From NCBI GenBank assembly GCA_964509845.1, contig CAZDZG010000038.1, positions 1 through 9,040 of the forward strand: a stretch of 9,040 bases of DNA, in the 5' to 3' direction. Each line of letters opens with the position of its first letter. Position 1 is the stretch's first letter. The notes under the pieces are model-generated. The model made no database searches. It saw only the letters and a list, made by a program, of their open reading frames with translations, and had not been told where the DNA came from. The stretch comes from WYZ-LMO6 sp964509845. GTDB lineage: Archaea; Hadarchaeota; Hadarchaeia; Hadarchaeales; WYZ-LMO6. A program made the position numbers and the translations under genes. This document shows positions 1-5,249 of the stretch, piece after piece.

Positions 1-9
1 GGGAGAGAG

Positions 10-549
10 ATGGGCATACCCCAGCTCCTCTTTTCCTCCCTCTGGTTCATCCTCCCCGCCTACGCCGCCAACATGACCCCCGTGGTGACGGGAGGGGGAA
101 GGGCCATCGACGGGGGGAGGAAGTTCCTGGACGGAAGGCCCCTGCTGGGGCCGGGGAAAACCGTGAGGGGGTTCGCGTGCGGCATCCTGGCGGGCTCGCT
201 GGTGGGGCTGGTGCAGGCCCTCCTCCATCCCCTCCTCGAGCCCCGGGTTCCCCTCCTGCTGGGGGGCCCGCTGGAAACGGCGCTGGCGGGCTTCCTCCTC
301 TCCCTGGGGGCCATGCTGGGGGATCTGGCCGGAAGCTTCCTGAAGCGCCGAATGGGGGTGGAAAGGGGTGAGCCCTTCCCCGTGCTGGACCAGCTGGACT
401 TCGTGGCGGGGGCCCTTCTCTTATCCCTTCCCCTCAGCCCCCGCCTCAGCTGGGAAGCGGTGGCCGTCCTCCTCCTCCTCACCCCTCCCCTCCACCTCCT
501 CACCAACTACCTGGGATACAGGATGGGGCTGAAGAGCAGGCCCTACTGA
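10..549 (+). CDS. carS: CDP-archaeol synthase (CarS, DUF46 family)
   Basis: This 179-residue integral membrane enzyme transfers CMP from CTP to the unsaturated archaetidic acid precursor (digeranylgeranylglyceryl phosphate), making CDP-archaeol, the activated intermediate for archaeal phospholipid head groups. The sequence shows the family signature through its length: LWFILPAYAAN (11-21), the polar loop DGRPLLGPGKTVRG (41-54), GAMLGDLAGSFLKRR (100-114), GEPFPVLDQLDF (120-131) and LLTPPLHLLTN (156-166). About five hydrophobic segments (near 5-20, 55-75, 92-110, 129-146 and 150-167) separate these loops, and the conserved Asp and Lys residues lie on the loops, as expected for a CDP-alcohol-forming cytidylyltransferase. 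The length is normal for the family. The ATG at 10 puts the first motif where homologues have it. Nine bases upstream remain open in frame, so a slightly earlier start cannot be excluded. The next gene follows after 37 bases, probably co-transcribed. Confidence 0.93.
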   Translation: MGIPQLLFSSLWFILPAYAANMTPVVTGGGRAIDGGRKFLDGRPLLGPGKTVRGFACGILAGSLVGLVQALLHPLLEPRVPLLLGGPLETALAGFLLSLGAMLGDLAGSFLKRRMGVERGEPFPVLDQLDFVAGALLLSLPLSPRLSWEAVAVLLLLTPPLHLLTNYLGYRMGLKSRPY

Positions 550-586
550 CCCCTCCCTTTTTAGAGGGGGTGGAGGAGGGGAAAAG

Positions 587-1159
587 GTGAGGTTCCTCCA
601 CCTGGGCTGGAGGGAGGTGCAGGGGCTCTGCGAGAGGCTGGCGGAAAAGATAAGGGGGGCGGGCTTCTCCCCGGACCTGGTGGTGGCCGTGAGCCGCGGG
701 GGCTTTCCCGTGGGCAGGATCCTCTGCGACCTGCTTGGGGTGGAGGAGCTGGCCTCCGTGCAGGTCAGGTACTACGCGGGACCGGGGGAAACCGAAAAGG
801 AGCCGGAGGTGATCCATCCCCCCAATGCGGAGCTGGCGGGGAGGAGGGTGCTGGTGGCCGACGACGTGGCGGATACGGGACACTCCCTGACCGCCGTCAA
901 GAGGCTCCTCTCAGGCAGGGGGGAGAGGGAGCTGAGGGTGGCCACCCTCCACTACAAACCCTGGAGCGTCCTCAGGCCCGATTTTTACGTGGAGGAGGTC
1001 ACGGAGTGGGTGGTCTACCCCTGGGAGGTAAGGGAGACCATCCTCAAGCTCGCCCTGAGGCTCAGGAAGGAGGGAAAGAACAAGGGAGAGATAAAGGAGA
1101 AGCTCAGGGAGTGGGGCTTCGATCCCTCCGTCACGGAGGAGGTGGTGGAGGGTATATAA
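587..1159 (+). CDS. Phosphoribosyltransferase, purine-type (COG2236-like)
   Basis: This is a 190-residue type I phosphoribosyltransferase. Family knowledge says it joins a nucleobase (probably hypoxanthine, guanine or xanthine) to PRPP in purine salvage in the cytosol; the exact base cannot be read from the sequence. It shows the PRPP loop VLVADDVADTGHSL (88-101), the SRGG pyrophosphate loop (36-39), LHYKP (121-125) and the YPWE hood motif (144-147) typical of archaeal xanthine/guanine-like enzymes. The GTG start at 587 follows a strong Shine-Dalgarno sequence (GGAGGAGG, 572-579) at ordinary spacing, which fixes the start. After YPWE there are about 43 more residues, charged and helical (LRLRKEGKNKGEIKEKLREW, then a short tail), making the protein longer than minimal family members of about 150 residues. 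It may be an oligomerisation or regulatory tail. The last codons overlap a TATA-like element for the next gene. Confidence 0.85.
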   Translation: MRFLHLGWREVQGLCERLAEKIRGAGFSPDLVVAVSRGGFPVGRILCDLLGVEELASVQVRYYAGPGETEKEPEVIHPPNAELAGRRVLVADDVADTGHSLTAVKRLLSGRGERELRVATLHYKPWSVLRPDFYVEEVTEWVVYPWEVRETILKLALRLRKEGKNKGEIKEKLREWGFDPSVTEEVVEGI

Positions 1160-1160
1160 A
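1153..1160 (+). promoter_or_regulatory. Probable internal archaeal TATA box
   Basis: The sequence TATATAAA, overlapping the stop codon of the phosphoribosyltransferase gene, matches the archaeal TATA consensus well. A start site about 25 bases downstream of its centre would fall near 1182, a few bases before the ATG at 1186, giving a nearly leaderless transcript. A run of nine Gs (1162-1170) lies between box and start. It implies that the three-gene group 1186-2188 can be expressed separately from carS. The call rests on sequence match and spacing only. Confidence 0.5.
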
Positions 1161-1185
1161 AGGGGGGGGGACATCTCCTTCTGAA

Positions 1186-1347
1186 ATGGGGACACTAAGC
1201 GGGAGCTGCTCGGCGTGCGGAAGGAGCTCCTCCGAGCTCCACCGCTGCAAGATCTGCGGGGCCTCGGTCTGCCCGCGCTGCTACTCCCCGGAGAGCGGGA
1301 CCTGCAGGAAGTGCCTCTCCAAGGGCCTCTGGGTGGAGGAGGAATGA
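1186..1347 (+). CDS. 53-residue zinc-binding protein with four CxxC pairs
   Basis: I do not recognise a named family. The protein has eight cysteines as four CxxC knuckles at residues 8/11, 21/24, 29/32 and 40/43, with spacers of 9, 4 and 7 residues between pairs, and almost nothing else. Such spacing fits two zinc ions held in a cross-brace or double treble-clef fold (FYVE, RING and HIT-finger type) or in two zinc ribbons. It could bind nucleic acid or protein. The start is the ATG at 1186: the open frame runs further upstream, but there it overlaps the phosphoribosyltransferase gene and lacks cysteines, while a TATA box at 1153 sits at the right distance for this ATG. The stop overlaps the start of the Toprim gene (ATGA), so translation of the two is probably coupled and a joint role is plausible. 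No enzymatic residues are apparent. Confidence 0.72.
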   Translation: MGTLSGSCSACGRSSSELHRCKICGASVCPRCYSPESGTCRKCLSKGLWVEEE

Positions 1348-1742
1348 GGAGGGAAGCCCTGGAGGAAGTGGAGGAGGTGCTGGAGGAGCTCAGGGAGGAG
1401 AGCAGGGAAGGAACCCCCGTGCTGGTGGAGGGAAGGAACGACAGGGGGGCCCTCCTGTCGCTGGGGGTGGAGGGAAAGATCGTCCACCTGCACGACGGCA
1501 GGAGCCTGCCCGACCTGCTGGAGGACCTGAGGGAGTACCGGAGGGTGATCGTGCTCACCGACTTCGACCGGGAGGGGGAGGAGCTGGCCGCCAGGTGCTC
1601 CAGGTACCTCAGGGTGATGGGCGTGGAACCCCTCCTGGATCCCAGGGAGAGACTGAAGAGGCTCCTCAGGAAGGAGGTAAAGGACGTGGAGGGGATGGCC
1701 CACTTCCTCCTCCGCCTGGCCAGGGGAAGGGTGAAGGAGTAG
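1344..1742 (+). CDS. Toprim-domain protein, UPF0292 / COG1658 small primase-like
   Basis: This 132-residue stand-alone Toprim protein has the acidic metal-binding set of the fold: Glu29 in VLVEGRND (26-33) and the DxD pair Asp73/Asp75 in VLTDFDREGEEL (70-81). KDVEGMAHFLLRL (113-125), near the C-terminus, matches the conserved tail of the archaeal UPF0292 family. Toprim domains coordinate Mg2+ for phosphotransfer or nuclease chemistry in primases, topoisomerases, OLD nucleases and RNase M5. The substrate of UPF0292 proteins is not known to me, and small-primase or RNA-processing roles are only suggested by homology. The ATG overlaps the stop of the zinc-finger gene by the ATGA arrangement. A GGAGGAGG run ends one base before the ATG, with its first GGAG at usable spacing. 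The COG2426 gene starts two bases after this stop. Confidence 0.85.
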   Translation: MRREALEEVEEVLEELREESREGTPVLVEGRNDRGALLSLGVEGKIVHLHDGRSLPDLLEDLREYRRVIVLTDFDREGEELAARCSRYLRVMGVEPLLDPRERLKRLLRKEVKDVEGMAHFLLRLARGRVKE

Positions 1743-1744
1743 CC

Positions 1745-2188
1745 TTGCCCCCCCTCTGGCTCCCCTTCCTCCTCTCCGCCGTTCCCCTTTTCGAGGGAAG
1801 GTACGCCATACCCCTGGCCCTCCTCCTCGGTCTCCCCCTCCTTCCGGCCTACCTCCTCTGCACCTCCGTCAACCTGGCCGTCATCCCGGGCGTCTTCTGG
1901 GGAATGGAGGCCGTGGTGCCCCGCCTGAGGCGCAGGTGGGGATGGGTGGAGGGCCTTTTCAGGCTCCTCGGCAGGAAGAGGCTGAAGAGGAGGCACTTCG
2001 TGGCCCTTTTCACCTTCGTGGCCCTCCCCGTCCCGGGAAGCGGGGCCTACACGGGCACCGTCCTCGCCTACCTGCTGGGCATGAGGGGAGGAAAGACCAT
2101 GATCACCCTGGGCCTGGGGGTGCTGACGGCCAACGCCCTGACCTCGCTGGCCGCCGGGGGCCTGGCCTGGCTCGCCGGGGTGCCCTAA
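1745..2188 (+). CDS. COG2426 small membrane protein (Sm_multidrug_ex family)
   Basis: This 147-residue integral membrane protein belongs to the COG2426 family, often annotated as 'small multidrug export'. That name has weak experimental support, so transport is only a guess. The family pattern is visible: an N-terminal helix with SAVPLFEGRYAIPLALLLGL (11-30), a helix near 33-52, a basic cytoplasmic stretch RRRWGWVEGLFRLLGRKRLK (62-81), then FVALPVPGSGAYTGT (91-105) with its conserved Pro/Gly loop, and a last helix around 120-143. The start is taken as TTG at 1745 because GGAG at 1736-1739 lies five bases before it and the upstream codons fall inside the Toprim gene and are not hydrophobic. 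The spacing to the preceding stop is two bases, so it is the third gene of a tightly coupled trio. Its TAA shares four bases with the stop of hypD on the other strand. Confidence 0.82.
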   Translation: MPPLWLPFLLSAVPLFEGRYAIPLALLLGLPLLPAYLLCTSVNLAVIPGVFWGMEAVVPRLRRRWGWVEGLFRLLGRKRLKRRHFVALFTFVALPVPGSGAYTGTVLAYLLGMRGGKTMITLGLGVLTANALTSLAAGGLAWLAGVP

Positions 2189-3273
2189 CCCCCGCGGGTC
2201 CTCCTGCCGTACTTGTACTCGATGGCGCAGGAGCCCTCCGAGGACACCATGCAGGGACCCACGGGATGGCCGGGGTTGCAGGCCCCGCCGAAGAGGGGAC
2301 AGTCCTGGGGATCCATCAGTCCCCTGAGGACCTCCCCGCACCTGCAGGAGGGGTGCGGTTCAAATTCCTTCCCCTCCAGCTCCCTCAGTTCGTCCTCGTA
2401 CCTCTTCCTGGCATCGTATTCTTCAAATTCCCTCCTCAGGGCCATGCCCGAGCGGGGGATGACGGGGAAGCCCCTCCAGGGAACGTCCACGGGCTCGAAG
2501 ACCTCCTCCATCACCCTCCTGGCCTTCACGTTCCCTTCGGGCCTCACCGATCTGGTGTACTCGTTCACCACCCCCACCTCCCCCCTGGAGATCATCCTGG
2601 CCAGGAGGTAGACCCCCATCAGGAGGTCCAGGGGCTCGAAGCCCGCCACCACCTGGGGGATCCCGTAATCCCTGGCTATCTCCTCGTAGGCCCTGGTGCC
2701 TATCACGGTGGAGACGTGTCCCGGCTCTATCAGCCCCTGGATCCTGGTCTCCCCCAGCTCCAGGAGGGCCCTGACGGCGGGGGGGATGTAGCGGTGGCAG
2801 CACAGGATGGAGAAGTTGGGCGGCGGACCCCTGAGGAGGGTGACGGCCGTGGAGGGGGCGGTGGTCTCGAAGCCTACGGCCAGGAAGACCACCTCCCTGT
2901 CCGTCCTCTCCGCAAGCGCCACCGCATCCCTTATCCCATAAACCACCCTCACGTCCGCCCCCTCCCCCCTCAGCCCCGCCAGCGAGCCGCTTCGGGAGGG
3001 AACCCTGAACATGTCCCCGAAGGTGACCACGATCTTTCCCTTCCTGGCCAGGAGGAGGGCCTCCTCGATCTCCCTCTCCGTGGTAACGCAGACGGGACAC
3101 CCCGGGCCCTGCCTTATCTTGATCCCGCAGGGCTCCAGCAGGCGATCGAGCCCATACCTGACCAGCGTGTCCTGGTGGGTTCCACAGACGTGCATCAGGA
3201 AGAGATTGAGGCCCAGCCTCCTCAGTCCCTCCACGATCCTCTCCGCCGTCTCCCTATCCCTGAACCTGAACAT
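2185..3273 (-). CDS. hypD: Hydrogenase maturation factor HypD
   Basis: HypD is the scaffold on which, together with HypC, the Fe(CN)2CO part of the [NiFe] active site is assembled before transfer to the apo large subunit. The 362 residues show all expected motifs: MHVCGTH (27-33) with Cys30, the Fe-binding cysteine; GPGCPVC (56-62) with the redox pair Cys59/Cys62; CCHRYIPP (158-165); EPGHVSTVIG (183-192); and the C-terminal [4Fe-4S] cysteine set from CRCG (310-313) through Cys325, Cys332, Cys341 and Cys349. Length is normal. It is a soluble cytosolic protein. The ATG follows the hypC stop after two bases, so the two are translationally coupled. It is the last gene of the hydrogenase operon, and its TAG overlaps the stop of the opposing COG2426 gene. 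The HypE and HypF proteins that supply cyanide ligands must be encoded elsewhere. Confidence 0.97.
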   Translation of the reverse strand: MFRFRDRETAERIVEGLRRLGLNLFLMHVCGTHQDTLVRYGLDRLLEPCGIKIRQGPGCPVCVTTEREIEEALLLARKGKIVVTFGDMFRVPSRSGSLAGLRGEGADVRVVYGIRDAVALAERTDREVVFLAVGFETTAPSTAVTLLRGPPPNFSILCCHRYIPPAVRALLELGETRIQGLIEPGHVSTVIGTRAYEEIARDYGIPQVVAGFEPLDLLMGVYLLARMISRGEVGVVNEYTRSVRPEGNVKARRVMEEVFEPVDVPWRGFPVIPRSGMALRREFEEYDARKRYEDELRELEGKEFEPHPSCRCGEVLRGLMDPQDCPLFGGACNPGHPVGPCMVSSEGSCAIEYKYGRRTRGG

Positions 3274-3275
3274 GA

Positions 3276-3455
3276 TCAGCCCTGGGAAAGGATCTCCCGC
3301 CAGAGCCTGAGGCTCTCCCTGGCCTCCTCCTCATCCAGGACCTGAATGGCGAAGCCCGCGTGGACGATCACGTACTGCCCCACCTCCACCTCCACCAGGG
3401 AGAGGTCCACCTCTCGGAGGGTGCCGTCCCCGAAGTCCACTTTCCCCAGCTCCCC
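3276..3455 (-). CDS. hypC: Hydrogenase maturation chaperone HypC (N-terminus lost in assembly gap)
   Basis: HypC is a small OB-fold-like chaperone that binds HypD and the immature large subunit and carries the Fe(CN)2CO group. The 59 visible residues cover the family body: VDFGDGTLREVDLSLVEVEV (6-25 of the visible part), then GQYVIVHAGFAIQVLDEEEA, which contains the VHAGFA block typical of HypC/HupF, and a C-terminal helix ending SQG. The first 15-20 residues, which should include the essential N-terminal MCLA/MC-type cysteine, fall in the N run, so start and functionality cannot be checked. The stop is two bases before the hypD ATG. Confidence 0.9.
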   Translation of the reverse strand, partial: GELGKVDFGDGTLREVDLSLVEVEVGQYVIVHAGFAIQVLDEEEARESLRLWREILSQG

Positions 3456-3555
3456 NNNNNNNNNNNNNNNNNNNNNNNNNNNNNNNNNNNNNNNNNNNNN
3501 NNNNNNNNNNNNNNNNNNNNNNNNNNNNNNNNNNNNNNNNNNNNNNNNNNNNNNN
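3456..3555. other. Assembly gap of 100 Ns
   Basis: Exactly 100 undetermined bases break the operon between the M52 protease gene and hypC. The round number is a usual placeholder for a gap of unknown length. Judged from usual family lengths, about 85-95 protease codons and 15-20 hypC codons are missing, which suggests roughly 300-350 real bases. Reading frames across the gap should therefore not be trusted. Confidence 0.97.
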
Positions 3556-3757
3556 TGGGGGCCAGCCTCTCCACCTCCTCCAGGTAGTTCTCCGCCACCC
3601 CCTCGCACTCCAGCAGCTCCACCCCCTCCCCCACCTTGCCCCTCACCCTCCTCACCACCTCCAGCCCCACCCCGTCATCCCTGCGCAGGGAATTCCCCAC
3701 CCCCATCACCACGAGCTTCCGGCAGCCCCTCAGCCACTCCTTCAGCTCCCTCTCCAT
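3556..3757 (-). CDS. [NiFe] hydrogenase maturation protease, peptidase M52 (C-terminus lost in gap)
   Basis: This nickel-dependent endopeptidase family (HycI/HyaD/FrcD-like) clips the C-terminal tail of the large subunit after nickel insertion, closing the active site. Only the first 67 residues are present. They carry the signature LVVMGVGNSLRRDDGVGLEV (15-34), in which Asp28 matches the first nickel-sensing carboxylate of HycI (Asp16), followed by a strand-loop ECEGVAENYLEEV (50-62) in place of the common 'D-G-T-x-P-E-N' segment. The second metal ligand (Asp in VVDA) and the histidine ligand lie in or beyond the gap. The ATG at 3757 is the only plausible start; no Shine-Dalgarno sequence precedes it. 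It lies 34 bases after mvhA, whose product has an uncleaved tail, so MvhA is its obvious substrate. Confidence 0.88.
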
Positions 3758-3791
3758 CGTAAAAAGGTGGGAAGGGAGACTAAAGCGTTGG

Positions 3792-5249
3792 TCAGGGCCT
3801 GGTGAGGGTGCGCAGGAGGCGGCGCTCGTGGTCGTAGATCTTGACCTCCAGGGGCATCTTCCCCAGCGCGAAGTGGGTGGCGCAGGCATAGCAGGGATCG
3901 TAGGCCCTGAAGGCCATCTCGATCATGTTCAGGATTCCGTCCGTGACCTTCCCCCCGGAGATGAGGGCTTTGGCGGCGTTCTTGATGGAGAGGCAGATGG
4001 GGGCGACGTTGTTGGTGGTGGCCACGATCAGGTTGACCTTCTTGATGAGGCCGTCCTCCGTGAGCTGGTAGTGGTGGTACAGGGTCCCTCTGGCCGCCTC
4101 CACCACCCCCACTCCCTCCCCCGGAGGCCCGATCGGGTTCCTCACCTCCTTGCTGGTGATCTCGGGATCCTGGGAGAGCTCCAGCGCTCGCTCGCTGGCG
4201 TAGAGGAGCTCTATCAGCCTGGCCCAGTGGAAGGCCAGGGTGGAGTGCACGGGCTTGCCGCCCAGGGTCTCGTACATCCGCTCGTACTCCTGCTGGGCCA
4301 GCGGGGTGGCCATGCCGTCGGCCGCGTTCAGCCTCCCCAGCGGTCCCACCCGGTAGAGGCCGCTGTCGGGCCCGTCCACCAGTCCCTTCCACCCCACCTT
4401 CTTCAGGTAGGTGAACTTCACGTAGGTCCACTCCTCCACGTGCTCCCCTATCACGTCCAGGTACTGGGAGGGGGAGAACTTCACGAACTCCTTTCCGCTG
4501 GGATCCACCACCCTGATCTTCCCGTCGTAGAAGTTCACCCTGTTCCTGTCGTCCACGAGCCCCATGTAGTAGGTCCTGAGGGTGTAGGCGTCGCTCTTTA
4601 TCAGCTCCACGTACCGCTGGTTCTTCAGCACCACCTGGTCGAAGAGCTGGAGGGCCTTCTGGGAGAACTCCACGCAGGACCTCGCCATCTTCTCAATTTC
4701 CCTCCTCTCCTCCTCGCTCAGGGGCTTGCTTACTCCTCCCGGGAGGCCGCAGACGGGATGGGTGGCCTTTCCTCCCAGGATGGCCGTGATCCTCTGACCG
4801 TAGGCCCTGTGCTTGATCACTTCCTTCCCCACCTCCAGCCCTGCCTTCTTGATCACTCCCAGGATGTTCCTCTCCGCTGCCGGGGCATCGGGCCCCACCA
4901 CGAAGTCCGGCCCTCCCAGGTAGAAGAAGTGGAGGATGTGATCGTAGATGTAGTAGCCGGAGTAGATCAGCTCCCTTAGCTTCTTGGCGGCCGGCGGGGG
5001 GTCCACGTGGAAGGCCGCATCCAGGGCCTTGGTGGAGGCCATGTGATGGGCCACGGGACAGACCCCGCAGATCCTGGAGGTGATCTGGGGCATGAGCTCC
5101 GCCCTCCTCCCCTCGCAGAAGCGCTCGAAGCCCCTGAGCTCGGGGACCTGCAGGTAGGCGTTGGCCACCTCCCCCCTCTCGTCCAGGAAGATGCTGATCT
5201 TGCCGTGTCCCTCCAGCCTGGTGATGGGGTCTATGGTGATGACCTTCAT
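3792..5249 (-). CDS. mvhA: Cytosolic [NiFe] hydrogenase large subunit, MvhA-like (group 3, probably 3c)
   Basis: This is the catalytic subunit, with the Ni-Fe site where H2 is split or formed. The 485 residues contain RLEGHGKI (11-18, with the proton-path Glu13), the L1 motif RICGVCPVAHH (59-69; Cys61 and Cys64) and the L2 motif DPCYACATH (451-459; Cys453 and Cys456), so all four nickel-binding cysteines are present. TGC codes each L2 cysteine; there is no selenocysteine TGA. After His459 a 26-residue tail remains, the propeptide removed by an M52 protease, which is encoded next. ELRGFERFCEGR (37-48) and the absence of a signal or Tat link fit the F420-non-reducing Mvh/Vhu group, whose usual role is to feed electrons to heterodisulfide reductase. 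The ATG overlaps the mvhG stop (ATGA), with GGTGAGG five bases upstream. An Mvh role rather than F420 reduction is inferred from similarity and the mvhG partner. Confidence 0.93.
   Translation of the reverse strand: MKVITIDPITRLEGHGKISIFLDERGEVANAYLQVPELRGFERFCEGRRAELMPQITSRICGVCPVAHHMASTKALDAAFHVDPPPAAKKLRELIYSGYYIYDHILHFFYLGGPDFVVGPDAPAAERNILGVIKKAGLEVGKEVIKHRAYGQRITAILGGKATHPVCGLPGGVSKPLSEEERREIEKMARSCVEFSQKALQLFDQVVLKNQRYVELIKSDAYTLRTYYMGLVDDRNRVNFYDGKIRVVDPSGKEFVKFSPSQYLDVIGEHVEEWTYVKFTYLKKVGWKGLVDGPDSGLYRVGPLGRLNAADGMATPLAQQEYERMYETLGGKPVHSTLAFHWARLIELLYASERALELSQDPEITSKEVRNPIGPPGEGVGVVEAARGTLYHHYQLTEDGLIKKVNLIVATTNNVAPICLSIKNAAKALISGGKVTDGILNMIEMAFRAYDPCYACATHFALGKMPLEVKIYDHERRLLRTLTRP

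Noticed and set aside
550..569. Inverted repeat CCCCTC / GAGGGG with a T5 run in its loop, after carS
   Set aside because: The stem is only six pairs, the T run is inside the loop and not after the stem, and the region leads straight into the Shine-Dalgarno sequence of the next gene. A terminator is not supported.
911..2341. Long minus-strand open frame of 476 codons across the left operon
   Set aside because: It lies opposite four recognisable genes, has low-complexity Pro/Gly/Ser/Arg composition typical of a GC-rich shadow frame, and shows no family motif.
1936..3345. Long plus-strand open frame of 469 codons opposite hypD
   Set aside because: hypD on the minus strand carries every expected motif; this frame is rich in Gly, Pro and His and has no recognisable domain.
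3870..3900. Possible selenocysteine in the hydrogenase L2 motif, as in Vhu/Fru enzymes
   Set aside because: Both L2 cysteines are read from TGC codons; no in-frame TGA is present.
3636..4979. Long plus-strand open frame of 447 codons opposite mvhA
   Set aside because: It is the mirror of a clear hydrogenase large subunit. The His/Val/Leu/Gly-rich translation is an artefact of GC-rich codons.
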